Notes under the pieces: generated by a model
Databases searched by the model: none
Told to the model about the DNA's origin: nothing
Seen by the model: only the letters and a program-made list of their open reading frames with translations
Program-made: the position numbers and the translations under genes
Part shown: positions 1-8,140 of the stretch, piece by piece
How the letters are laid out: each line of letters begins with the position of its first letter
How positions within the stretch are numbered: position 1 is the stretch's first letter
Source of the DNA: Hominisplanchenecus_A murintestinalis
Lineage (GTDB): Bacteria; Bacillota; Clostridia; Lachnospirales; Lachnospiraceae
DNA length: 64,000 bases
Direction: 5' to 3'
Assembly (NCBI RefSeq): GCF_943193015.1
Contig: NZ_CALPCM010000015.1
Span: 1-64,000 of the forward strand

Positions 1-432
1 ATGGAAAAATGCCGGAGCCTACGGGACTATATGATCTTTGTAAGTAAAGTCAGGGAACTCAGGAAAGAATTTCCTTTAGCACAGGCGATGGAACAGGCGG
101 TCACAGAATGCATCCATGACGGCATCCTGACTGATTTTCTCTATAAAAACCGAGCGGAGGTAATGAAAGTGGGAATTTACGAATATGACGAAGAACTTCA
201 CATCCAGAATGAAAGGGATTATGCTCATGAACAGGGGCTTGCTGAAGGACGTGCTGAGGGACTTACAACTGGTTTGAAGCAGGCTTCCCTCATCCAGAAA
301 CATTTGGATAACGGGCACTCCCCTGAGCAGACTGCCCTTAGTTTAAATATAGATTTAGAAATAGTCAATCATTACTGCCGTATACTTCAAGATGCTGAAA
401 ATGATACACCGTGCCCGGATATCCTGCAATAA
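1..432 (+). CDS. Rpn/PD-(D/E)XK nuclease-family protein, C-terminal part
   Basis: The reading frame is open from the window edge, so this is probably the 3' end of a longer gene rather than a 143-residue protein. The segment (MEKCRSL, a helical stretch, HRAEVMKVGIYEYDEE, then Gly-Glu-rich EQGLAEGRAEGLTTGLKQ) resembles the C-terminal region of Rpn-family recombination-promoting nucleases/putative transposases common in Lachnospiraceae. The catalytic PD-(D/E)XK domain would lie upstream, outside the window. The last 35 residues look like a small helix-turn-helix-like tail (SPEQTALSLN). Family assignment is from recall of the tail pattern only. Confidence 0.6.
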   Translation: MEKCRSLRDYMIFVSKVRELRKEFPLAQAMEQAVTECIHDGILTDFLYKNRAEVMKVGIYEYDEELHIQNERDYAHEQGLAEGRAEGLTTGLKQASLIQKHLDNGHSPEQTALSLNIDLEIVNHYCRILQDAENDTPCPDILQ

Positions 433-562
433 ACTCTTTTCACGAATCTCAAAAATCTTTTACATAGCCTTACCATAATACTCATCAAACCGGGATTATG
501 CCAAATGCACTTTTTAGTAAGCCGTTTTCGGGAAAATCTATGTAAGAATCCGATAGTTATAT

Positions 563-609
563 AAAAAGAACCCTGCCTGCAAATTATCACAGTACAAGGT
601 TCTTTTTTT
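563..609. terminator. Bidirectional intrinsic terminator
   Basis: An AAAGAACC arm pairs with GGTTCTTT across an internal segment that partly pairs too. It is followed by T7 on the plus strand, with an A-run on the other side. It lies just beyond the stop of the decarboxylase cluster on the minus strand and also follows the plus-strand gene ending at 432, so it can serve both. Confidence 0.7.
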
Positions 610-616
610 CATCTTT

Positions 617-2029
617 TTAAACCGGATAAGCCCCATTCTTCGTATCGGCCGCCGCAGGGTCTACTTTCGTTTTCTGCGCTTCACGATACTTGAAAAACTC
701 TGTCGCTACCTGCGGGAACAGTGCATAGGACAGGACATCCTCATCCTGCTCTTTCCACTGGGACATTTCCGCCTCAATAGTTTTCAGCTCCGGCTTAATC
801 AAGTCTGCCGGACGGCAGGTAATCGGCTTCACATCACCGATGCATCTCTTCTGCACTTCTGGATTGAAAGGTTTGATGGTCGCACCGTACTTTCCGCTGA
901 GCACATCCTTCGTCTCTTTCGTTACCATCTTATAACGCTCGCCCATAATTACATTAAATACCGCCTGTGTACCCACAATCTGGGAAGACGGTGTAACCAG
1001 AGGACACTCTCCAAGGTCTGCACGAACTCTCGGCACTTCCTCTAATACATCATAATATTTATCCTCTGCATGCTGCTCTTTGAGCTGTGAAGTCAGGTTT
1101 GACAACATACCGCCCGGTACCTGATACAGCAGGGTCTTGATATTTACGCCCATGTTCTTCGGATTCAGAAGGCCGCTCTCCAGAGCTTCGTCACGGATAG
1201 GACGGAAATAATCTGCGATTTCTGCCAGCAGATTCTGGTCAAGACCGGAATCATACGGTGTTCCCTTAAAGGTTTCCACCATAACCTCAGTAGCCGGCTG
1301 GGAAGTTCCCAGTGCGAACGGCGACATAGCTGTGTCAATCACATCCACGCCGGCCTCAACAGCTTTCAGATAAGTCATGGAAGCCACGCCGGACGTATAA
1401 TGTGTATGAAGCTGTACCGGAATCTTTACTGCTTTCTTAATCGCAGAAATAAGCTCTGTAGCTGTATACGGAAGCAGAAGTCCTGCCATATCTTTAAAGC
1501 AGATCGAGTTTGCACCCATATCTTCAATCTTCTTTGCAATGTCTACCCAGTAGTCCATCGTATAAGCGTCACCCAGCGTATAAGAAAGCGCTACCTGTGC
1601 ATGGCCTTTTTCCTTATTTGCAGCTGTTACGGCTGTTTTCAGATTTCTGAGGTCATTCATACAGTCAAAGATACGGATAATATCAATTCCGTTTGCTATA
1701 GACTTCTGTACAAAATACTCTACCACATCATCCGCATATGGACGGTATCCAAGGATATTCTGCCCACGGAAAAGCATCTGAAGCTTTGTGTTCTTAAAGC
1801 CGTCACGGAACTTACGAAGCCTCTCCCACGGGTCTTCTTTCAGGAAACGCAGGGAAGCATCGAATGTAGCGCCGCCCCAGCACTCTACAGAATGGTAGCC
1901 TACTTTGTCCATCTTATCAACGATTGGAAGCATCTGCTCCGTCGTCATACGTGTAGCAATCAAAGACTGATGCGCATCACGCAGGATTGTCTCTGTAATC
2001 TTAATCGGTTTTTTCTTATTCTGTGCCAT
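617..2029 (-). CDS. oadA: Oxaloacetate decarboxylase alpha-type carboxyltransferase
   Basis: Carboxyltransferase subunit that moves a carboxyl group between oxaloacetate/pyruvate and a biotin carrier. The TIM-barrel (PYC/OadA, DRE-TIM-like) shows RDAHQS at residues 17-22, the CFKDMAG motif whose Lys179 is the family's carbamylated metal-binding lysine, and the metal-binding HTH pair (His208, His210). At 470 residues it contains the carboxyltransferase and its C-terminal extension but no biotinyl domain. The biotin carrier is the separate gene at 3211-3582. It is the last gene of the five-gene minus-strand cluster, ends just before a strong terminator, and starts 16 bp after oadB. The direction of the reaction in the cell cannot be read from the sequence. 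Confidence 0.9.
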   Translation of the reverse strand: MAQNKKKPIKITETILRDAHQSLIATRMTTEQMLPIVDKMDKVGYHSVECWGGATFDASLRFLKEDPWERLRKFRDGFKNTKLQMLFRGQNILGYRPYADDVVEYFVQKSIANGIDIIRIFDCMNDLRNLKTAVTAANKEKGHAQVALSYTLGDAYTMDYWVDIAKKIEDMGANSICFKDMAGLLLPYTATELISAIKKAVKIPVQLHTHYTSGVASMTYLKAVEAGVDVIDTAMSPFALGTSQPATEVMVETFKGTPYDSGLDQNLLAEIADYFRPIRDEALESGLLNPKNMGVNIKTLLYQVPGGMLSNLTSQLKEQHAEDKYYDVLEEVPRVRADLGECPLVTPSSQIVGTQAVFNVIMGERYKMVTKETKDVLSGKYGATIKPFNPEVQKRCIGDVKPITCRPADLIKPELKTIEAEMSQWKEQDEDVLSYALFPQVATEFFKYREAQKTKVDPAAADTKNGAYPV

Positions 2030-2045
2030 TTCTAAACCTCCTCAT

Positions 2046-3194
2046 TTATACGCCAAAGATGGCCATGAAAGTACCGGCCGCAACTGCCGTACCGATAACA
2101 CCTGCTACGTTCGGTCCCATCGCGTGCATCAGCAGGAAGTTGGTCGGGTCTGCCTCGGCGCCAACCTTCTGGGAAACGCGTGCCGCCATAGGTACGGCCG
2201 ACACTCCTGCGGAACCAATCAGCGGATTTATCTTACCCTTGGTAACTTTGCAGAGAATCTTTCCAAAAAGTACGCCGCCTGCAGTACCAAACGCAAAAGC
2301 TACCAGACCCAGCGCAACGATTTTTATGGTATCCATGTTCAGGAATGCCTCTGCACTGGTAGATGCGCCTACGGAAGTACCCAGCAGGATAACAACGATA
2401 TACATCAGCGCATTGGAAGCTGTCTCTGTCAGCTGCTTTACAACGCCGCTCTCACGGAACAGGTTACCCAGCATCAGCATACCTACGAGAGGAGCCGTAG
2501 TCGGAAGAATCAGACACACCACAATCGTAATAATGATTGGGAATAAAATCTTCTCCAGTTTCGAAACCGGACGAAGCTGCGCCATCTTGATTTTCCGCTC
2601 TTCCTCTGTCGTGAAAAGTTTCATGATAGGAGGCTGGATAATCGGAACCAGCGACATGTAAGAATATGCCGCTACTGCAATCGGTCCCATCAATCCCGTC
2701 TGCCCCAGCTTGCCTGCAAGGAAAATAGACGTCGGGCCGTCTGCGCCGCCGATAATAGAAATCGCCGCTGCCGCCTTGCCGTTGAAGCCCATAAATATTG
2801 CCAGGAAGTATGCCATATAAATTCCCAGCTGCGCCGCCGCACCCATCAGGAAGCTGACAGGGTTCGCAATCAGCGGGCCAAAGTCCGTCATGGCGCCCAC
2901 GCCCATGAAAATCAGAGATGGAAGAATACTCCACTCATCCAGTATATAAAAATAGTGTAAAAGTCCGCCTACGCCGTTCGACATATCTTCCGGCTTTGCC
3001 ATAATATCAGGATAGATATTTACCAGCAGCATACCAAATGCAATTGGTACAAGGAGCAGCGGTTCAAATCCTTTCTTGATAGCCAGGAATAAGAACACAC
3101 ATGCAACTGCAATCATCAGATAGTTGCCCCAGGTCAGGTTGAAGAATGCCGTTTGATGGAGTAGGTTCGACAACGTGTCTGTAACGTATGACAT
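2046..3194 (-). CDS. oadB: Na+-translocating decarboxylase beta subunit
   Basis: Integral membrane subunit that decarboxylates carboxybiotin and couples this to sodium export. At 382 residues it has the usual family length, many hydrophobic segments, the signature GGADGPT at residues 149-155 (the Asp is the conserved sodium/proton-site residue of OadB/MmdB/GcdB) and the conserved C-terminal SAGVSAVPMAARV and NFLLMHAMGPNVAG blocks. The family does not separate substrates: the same subunit serves oxaloacetate, methylmalonyl-CoA, glutaconyl-CoA and malonate systems. It lies 16 bp after the biotin carrier and before oadA, so it is co-transcribed with both. Confidence 0.93.
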   Translation of the reverse strand: MSYVTDTLSNLLHQTAFFNLTWGNYLMIAVACVFLFLAIKKGFEPLLLVPIAFGMLLVNIYPDIMAKPEDMSNGVGGLLHYFYILDEWSILPSLIFMGVGAMTDFGPLIANPVSFLMGAAAQLGIYMAYFLAIFMGFNGKAAAAISIIGGADGPTSIFLAGKLGQTGLMGPIAVAAYSYMSLVPIIQPPIMKLFTTEEERKIKMAQLRPVSKLEKILFPIIITIVVCLILPTTAPLVGMLMLGNLFRESGVVKQLTETASNALMYIVVILLGTSVGASTSAEAFLNMDTIKIVALGLVAFAFGTAGGVLFGKILCKVTKGKINPLIGSAGVSAVPMAARVSQKVGAEADPTNFLLMHAMGPNVAGVIGTAVAAGTFMAIFGV

Positions 3195-3210
3195 GTCTCT
3201 ACCTCCAATA

Positions 3211-3582
3211 TTAGTTCATCGTTGCTAATGTGTCACCAGATTCTACTGCATCTCCTGCCGATACATCAATACTTGCCACAGTTCCGTCCTGCGGAGCTAC
3301 TACAGGGATTTCCATCTTCATAGCTTCCAGAATGATAATGTTATCCCCGGCTTTCACGCTCTGTCCCACGCTTGCTTCTATCTTGAATACTTTACCCGGA
3401 ACGGATGCCTCTACTTTAACCGCACCTGCGCCTGCTGCCGGAGCTGCTTTCTTCGGAGCCGCTGCCGGTGCTGCCTTTGGCGCTGCTTTTGGAGCTGCTG
3501 CCGGAACAACGCCTGAGCCTGTTCCTTCTTCTACAGTTACATCATAAGCGGTTCCGTTTACCGTAATTGTATAATTTTTCAT
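3211..3582 (-). CDS. Biotin carboxyl carrier (biotinyl/lipoyl domain) protein
   Basis: Mobile biotin carrier of the decarboxylase. The layout is a short beta-rich N-terminus, an Ala-Pro-Lys linker (about residues 26-53) and a biotinyl domain with the EAMKME motif, whose Lys89 is the biotin attachment site. The ATG at 3582 is chosen over the one at 3588 because AGGAGG lies 8 bases before it but only 2 before the upstream ATG. It is the only biotinyl domain in the cluster and no biotin carboxylase gene is present, so both carboxyltransferases probably share it. This is the gamma/C-subunit type (MmdC/GcdC). Confidence 0.93.
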   Translation of the reverse strand: MKNYTITVNGTAYDVTVEEGTGSGVVPAAAPKAAPKAAPAAAPKKAAPAAGAGAVKVEASVPGKVFKIEASVGQSVKAGDNIIILEAMKMEIPVVAPQDGTVASIDVSAGDAVESGDTLATMN

Positions 3583-3600
3583 TTCCATATCCTCCTATCA

Positions 3601-4368
3601 CTATGCTCTTTTCCATCTTCTAACATTTGATTTTCTAATCGAACGCACCGTAAAGCTGTCTGTAGACGTATTTTCGGATGCGGCAATCGCTGCCGCGATG
3701 ACTGCTACCAGTTCTCCGTCGTCCACAAGCTCTTCCGGCTCCTCTGCCGCTGCCGGAACAGATATCGGAGCTGCTTTCTTCTCTTCTTTCGTCCCTGTGA
3801 ATTTTGCCTCCAGCTTCGCAATATGCTTAAACTGTGCAATCAGTAAGCTCAAGAATACCAGCATACAAAATACAATACCAATTCCCATCAGGGTATTCAG
3901 CCCTGCCATCTTCATCGTTTCTGCCATGGAGTAGTTCACGTTGAAGCTCATGCTCTTCGCCTGCTCCATTCCGGTCGAAACGTCCAGAATCAGTTCCACT
4001 GTCGCCTGGGCTTTCTCAAACTCAGCCAGGGATGTAATAATAATCTGGCTTCCGTCCTCTTCCACGGACTGAGCGGTAATCTCCTTGAAAGCGCCAAGCT
4101 CGCCCTTGCTTCCCTTCCAGGACTCCACTGCGGATGAGCTGAACTCATCTACCTGCTGGCTTAAAAACTGCTCAATCTGCTCATCATCAAATGCCGCTAC
4201 TGTCTGTACCGTCTGAGCCGCCGAAGTCTTATAACTCTCCACCTGTTCATCTGAAAGTGTAGTTACGCTGTCTTTGAGCTCCGTCTCTGAACTGCAGCCT
4301 GTCAGCGCCGCAACCGCAAGCACCATGCAGAGCGCCATCCATAATCCTTTTATTTTTCGCTTCATCAT
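3601..4368 (-). CDS. OadG-family decarboxylase subunit with lipoprotein-type N-terminus
   Basis: Small accessory subunit (OadG/MmdD type) that anchors the decarboxylase to the membrane. It begins with a lipoprotein signal peptide (KRKIKGLWMALCMV, lipobox LTGC at residues 22-25), followed by an outside domain of about 125 residues. A single transmembrane helix lies around 155-180, then a charged and Ala-Glu-Pro linker and the C-terminal block DDGELVAVIAAAIAAS...VRSIRKSNVRRW typical of OadG. Classical OadG is under 100 residues, so the secreted domain is an addition. ATG codons at 4368 and 4365 are both possible starts after GAGGTG. Confidence 0.85.
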   Translation of the reverse strand: MMKRKIKGLWMALCMVLAVAALTGCSSETELKDSVTTLSDEQVESYKTSAAQTVQTVAAFDDEQIEQFLSQQVDEFSSSAVESWKGSKGELGAFKEITAQSVEEDGSQIIITSLAEFEKAQATVELILDVSTGMEQAKSMSFNVNYSMAETMKMAGLNTLMGIGIVFCMLVFLSLLIAQFKHIAKLEAKFTGTKEEKKAAPISVPAAAEEPEELVDDGELVAVIAAAIAASENTSTDSFTVRSIRKSNVRRWKRA

Positions 4369-4380
4369 TATTCACCTCGC

Positions 4381-5817
4381 TTAAACCGTGCCATGTTTTT
4401 TTGCCGGACGATCTTCTCTCTTTGTGAATAACATTTCCAGGGCCCCAATCACATATTTCCTGGTATCCTCTGCCTCAATGATTGTATCTACATATCCGTG
4501 CTTTGCAGCAGACGTCACATTTGACTGCAGACCGGCATATTCTGCTGCTTTCTCATTCAAAACTGCCGCATCCGCATCCGGATACATAATTTTCGCTGCA
4601 GACCTTGCATCCATCATTCCGATTTCTGCCGTGGGCCATGCAAATGTCATGTCTGCTCCGATAGCTTTGCTGTTCATCGTCACATAAGCGCTTCCGTAAG
4701 CCGCGCCGATAACCACATTTACCTTCGGAACCGTAGCATTTGCGAACGCATAGGTCAGTTCTGCCGCTGCCTTTGCTATCCCTCTCTCGGAATGCTTGTC
4801 TGCTTTAAAGCCTTTCACATTTGTGAAAGAAACTACCGGAATCTCAAACGCGTCACAGAACCTCACAAGTTTTGCTGCCTTCCGTGCGCCTTTTGTAGTA
4901 AGTACTGCGTCAAACTCTGCCGTCTTGCCTCCGTCCTCGCCATAAACCTCTGTACGGTTTGCTACCACGCCTACCGTCATGCCGTTCATTCTCACAAAAC
5001 CAGTAACCATTTCTTTCGCAAAATCCGCCTGTGTTTCCACAAACACGGAATCATCTGCAATATTCGAAAGGAGGATTGATGTATCTCCCGCTGCGTTTGC
5101 CAGATCCTTGCATACCCGGTTCAAATCGTCTGTGCACTCTTCATAAGACGCGTCATCCTCATTGTTTGCCGGAAGCATGCATACCAGCTGCCGGATTCCC
5201 GCCAGGACTTCGTCTTCTGTCCCTGTGAAATCCACCGCGCCTGCCTCTTCACTCTGGAACTTTGCAGAAGCAGTATCGCACCTGGAAACCTCATTCCCAT
5301 CCAACGCATTCGGAGAATTCACGAATAATTTCGCTTTCTTATTTTCCATAAACACAAAATCCGTAAGCGCTCCTGAAACAGCCAGACCGCCGCCGCATGT
5401 TCCCAGTACAGCCGTAATCTGCGGAACCACGCCGGAAGCAAGCGTCTGCTTCATATAAATCTCGCCAAACCCGTTCAGGGCGTCTGTTGCCTCCTGAAGC
5501 CTGAGTCCTGCGCAGTCCACCAGTCCAATGACCGGAGCGCCCATTTTCATTGCCATATCATAGATTGCGGTGATTTTCTTCGCATGCATTTCTCCAATCG
5601 TACCGCCCAGCACGGATGCATCCTGGCTGTAAACATAAACCAGATTTCCATCAATCACGCCATATCCGGTGATAACGCCGTCTGTCGGAGTCTCTGCCTG
5701 CTGCATGTTGAAATCAGTGCTTCTGGCAGAAACACGTCCGCCGATTTCAACAAAACTGTTCTCATCAAGTAAAGCGGCAATTCTTCTACTTGCTAAGCTT
5801 TGTGCTGTATTACCCAT
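4381..5817 (-). CDS. Acyl-CoA carboxyltransferase (MmdA/PccB-like)
   Basis: Crotonase-fold carboxyltransferase moving carboxyl groups between an acyl-CoA (methylmalonyl-, malonyl- or similar) and biotin. The two-lobe arrangement is visible: N-lobe LLDENSFVEIGG, DGVITGYG and GTCGGGLAVSGAL, and C-lobe FTNVKGFKADKHSERGIAK, VIGAAYGSAYVTMNSK and FAWPTAEIGMM. At 478 residues it is shorter than typical 510-residue MmdA/PccB. It starts after GGAGGG and is first in the operon, 12 bp before the OadG gene. Substrate cannot be assigned: glutaconyl-, malonyl- and methylmalonyl-CoA enzymes share these motifs. Confidence 0.85.
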   Translation of the reverse strand: MGNTAQSLASRRIAALLDENSFVEIGGRVSARSTDFNMQQAETPTDGVITGYGVIDGNLVYVYSQDASVLGGTIGEMHAKKITAIYDMAMKMGAPVIGLVDCAGLRLQEATDALNGFGEIYMKQTLASGVVPQITAVLGTCGGGLAVSGALTDFVFMENKKAKLFVNSPNALDGNEVSRCDTASAKFQSEEAGAVDFTGTEDEVLAGIRQLVCMLPANNEDDASYEECTDDLNRVCKDLANAAGDTSILLSNIADDSVFVETQADFAKEMVTGFVRMNGMTVGVVANRTEVYGEDGGKTAEFDAVLTTKGARKAAKLVRFCDAFEIPVVSFTNVKGFKADKHSERGIAKAAAELTYAFANATVPKVNVVIGAAYGSAYVTMNSKAIGADMTFAWPTAEIGMMDARSAAKIMYPDADAAVLNEKAAEYAGLQSNVTSAAKHGYVDTIIEAEDTRKYVIGALEMLFTKREDRPAKKHGTV

Positions 5818-5870
5818 TATTCAGCCCTCCATTTTTCTATTTAAACATTTCAAAATCTCTGCCGATTGTA

Positions 5871-5899
5871 ATTGTATCTTGTTTTGGCAAAAATATCAA
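5871..5899 (-). promoter_or_regulatory. Sigma-A-type promoter of the decarboxylase operon
   Basis: Reading the minus strand, TTGATA (5899-5894) is followed by a 17-bp spacer and TACAAT (5876-5871), about 55 bp upstream of the first gene's start codon. Confidence 0.65.
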
Positions 5900-5928
5900 G
5901 CTTTTTGTCTAATTTCCACGGAAGCCGG

Positions 5929-5975
5929 GTAACAGTTCATCCCAGGGCTTTGCACCTGCTGCAAAGTCCGTGAAA
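5929..5975. repeat. Partial copy of a dispersed GTAACAGTT... intergenic element
   Basis: The segment GTAACAGTTCATCCCAGGGC, continuing through TTTGC...GCAAAGTCCGTGAAA, matches the reverse complement of the right half of the 56421-56557 element with only a few differences. It keeps the inner GGRCTTTGC/GCAAAGTCC hairpin but has no second terminal repeat. Confidence 0.75.
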
Positions 5976-5993
5976 ATGCGTAAATTCAGCCAG

Positions 5994-6044
5994 AGAATCC
6001 AGCCCTTTGCGATCAGCAAACTTTAAATGGGCTGGATTCTTTTT
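5994..6044. terminator. Strong hairpin in the decarboxylase/dac intergenic region
   Basis: A perfect 12-bp stem AGAATCCAGCCC/GGGCTGGATTCT (5994-6005 and 6029-6040) is followed on the plus strand by TTTT. There is no plus-strand gene upstream. Its likely role is to end the minus-strand dac transcript, although the U-tract is weaker in that direction. Confidence 0.6.
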
Positions 6045-6070
6045 CTGCTGCTTTTCCAATTTTCAGACCC

Positions 6071-7261
6071 TTACATACATAGTTTCTCTACTATTTTCTC
6101 TGCACACCAGGACATATCAATTTCCCTGACGGAATTCCGTACTTTTATAGGAAATTCTCTTATCAGTCCATCCCCCAGATAGTAGCGCACTGTCCCCACC
6201 TGCTGTCCTGCTTCTATCGGGGCGGCAAGCTGCTCTGCCTTTTCAACTTCCACTGAAACCTTCTCATCTTTCCTGAGAAGAAGCCTTACTTCTTCTTTCC
6301 CCTCGATTTCCGCCTCCGTATATGCGGTATCCCACAACTCCCCGCTCTCCGGAATCCCGTTTTCCACCGGAATCCTTTCTACCTGTATATCCTCCCATAC
6401 ATTTCTGTATTCATAATTTTTCAACCCATACTCCATCAATTTCCTGGTATCTTTCCACTTATAGGTCTTGTTGTTCGGCCAGCCGCAGGCAAGCAAAGCA
6501 ACAATAAAAGTCTTCCCGTCCCGCGTAAGCGCGCCCACATAGCAGTAACCTGCTTTCCCTGTAAATCCTGTTTTACCTGAGAGAGCCCCATCCATCATCC
6601 CTAAAAACGCATTGTGGTTCACGCAGGAAAAGCTCCTCTTTCCTTCTACATCCGAAAATGCCCGTGACGATGTCCTGGTAATCTCCAGAAACTCTGCTTT
6701 CTTTGGCGAAAGCGTAATACAATAACGCATAATCTTTGCTAAATCTGCCGCTGTTGTAGAATGGGCTCCTTCTTCGTCCTCTGCATCCAGGCCGTTTGGC
6801 GTAATAAAATGAGAATCCGCACATCCGATTTCCTTCGCTTTTTCATTCATCAGCGCAGCAAATCCCTCCAGACTCCCCCCTACGTGCTCAGCCAGGATTA
6901 CCGCCGCATCATTGTGGCTCTCCAGCATCAGAGAATACAAAAGGTCCTGCACATAATACTTCTCCCCCGCACGCACCCCTAAGTGCACCTTCGGCTGGGA
7001 TGCCGCATTCCGGGATACTTCCGCGGTCTCCCCTAGCCCTGCCTTCTCCAGCACCAGGATACAGGTCAGTATTTTCGTAGTACTCGCCATCGGTCTCTGT
7101 TCCATCCCGTTTTTCTCAAACAAAACACGCCCGGAATCGGCGTCCATCAGAACCGCCGATTGGGCGTATAGCTCTTCGGGTGCGGCAAATACCTCCATCC
7201 GAACATTCATCACTAATACACATATAATAATTACTGCAGCTACTGTCTTTTTCACATCCAT
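6071..7261 (-). CDS. D-alanyl-D-alanine carboxypeptidase (PBP5/DacF-like)
   Basis: Secreted serine peptidase that trims the terminal D-Ala of peptidoglycan stem peptides. Signal peptide at residues 1-27 (ends VFAA). Active-site motifs of the S11 family are STTK (60-63), SHN (115-117, in place of the common SGN/SAN) and KTG (230-232), followed by a beta-rich PBP5 C-terminal domain (about 285-375) and a short amphipathic tail for membrane binding. The start at 7261 is preferred over 7267 because AAGGA has a usable 5-base spacing only to the downstream ATG. Flanked by a hairpin downstream. Confidence 0.9.
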   Translation of the reverse strand: MDVKKTVAAVIIICVLVMNVRMEVFAAPEELYAQSAVLMDADSGRVLFEKNGMEQRPMASTTKILTCILVLEKAGLGETAEVSRNAASQPKVHLGVRAGEKYYVQDLLYSLMLESHNDAAVILAEHVGGSLEGFAALMNEKAKEIGCADSHFITPNGLDAEDEEGAHSTTAADLAKIMRYCITLSPKKAEFLEITRTSSRAFSDVEGKRSFSCVNHNAFLGMMDGALSGKTGFTGKAGYCYVGALTRDGKTFIVALLACGWPNNKTYKWKDTRKLMEYGLKNYEYRNVWEDIQVERIPVENGIPESGELWDTAYTEAEIEGKEEVRLLLRKDEKVSVEVEKAEQLAAPIEAGQQVGTVRYYLGDGLIREFPIKVRNSVREIDMSWCAEKIVEKLCM

Positions 7262-7322
7262 ATCCATCCTTTTTTTGGACAGTATATGCAGCTTTCTGCC
7301 CGTCCATGCGCACCCTTAAAGA

Positions 7323-8111
7323 TTACTTATAATTTCTGGAAAAACGGTAATTCACTGTCTCCGGCTCGTCCAGAGTGGCATAAAATTCTTCCAAAACTGT
7401 AACCGTCTCAGGCACTGCGCATTTTACCATGCGCATCAGCTCCCCGGTACTCTCCTCACATTTATTAAAATGCTGCTTTCTCATAACTCTTCCATGCGTC
7501 TCCTCATAGACACCCAAAAGTTTCAGAAACCTCAAGATAAATTTCCGCTTCCACGGCATACGGCATACCAAAACCCCTGTATAAAATTTCATCCCCCGCA
7601 GCGTTTTGTGAATCTGCTTTTCACTGATTCCCTCAAACACTGCGGCAATCGTTCTTTCTGCTTTCTTATCCGGATGAATGCCCCGGGCCGGCCGGTAACA
7701 AAATGGGTTCTTCTCATTCTTTTCCATAAAAGCACGATCCAGCTCCGTCTCAATCTCCGCATGGCTGGCGCCTGTCCGCTCTGTATAGCTGTAAATATAC
7801 GGGTGGCAGCTGCTGTCCAGCATATAATGGCAGATAAACCCCAGCGTATACGAGAGTATCCCTTCCTCTCCGGAAGCAAGATATTCACGTTTACAGTGCC
7901 GGAAAAAATCGGCTGCAATCTCTTCATGCATCCGGTGTCCTGTCTGATTTACTTCATTTCTATGAAATGGCCGGTAATAAAACAGGATATCCGGACCATG
8001 CAGCCCGATAAGATATTCCGTCTTATTTCTGTGTATAATCTTCCGTATCTCTTCTGGCAATTTCTGAAACACCGCTTTTCCAAATAAATCATGTGTATAC
8101 GTGGTGGGCAT
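7323..8111 (-). CDS. Zinc-dependent phospholipase C-like protein
   Basis: The His/Asp-rich pattern fits the Zn_dep_PLPC family (PF00882): THDLFGKAVF near the N-terminus, GLHGPDILF, GHRMHEE, GFICHYMLDSSCHPYIY and SHAEIE. These could supply the metal ligands of the alpha-toxin/PLC fold. At 262 residues there is no signal peptide and no C2-like membrane-binding domain as in clostridial alpha-toxin, so it is probably a cytoplasmic hydrolase of unknown substrate rather than a toxin. The start follows AAGGAG. It lies between a cell-wall carboxypeptidase and scpB with no evident pathway link. Confidence 0.8.
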   Translation of the reverse strand: MPTTYTHDLFGKAVFQKLPEEIRKIIHRNKTEYLIGLHGPDILFYYRPFHRNEVNQTGHRMHEEIAADFFRHCKREYLASGEEGILSYTLGFICHYMLDSSCHPYIYSYTERTGASHAEIETELDRAFMEKNEKNPFCYRPARGIHPDKKAERTIAAVFEGISEKQIHKTLRGMKFYTGVLVCRMPWKRKFILRFLKLLGVYEETHGRVMRKQHFNKCEESTGELMRMVKCAVPETVTVLEEFYATLDEPETVNYRFSRNYK

Positions 8112-8140
8112 CTTACTGACTCCTTATATTATGTGACTTA

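Noticed and set aside
7323..8111. Alpha-toxin
   Set aside because: No signal peptide or C2-like domain; only the metal-binding domain is shared.
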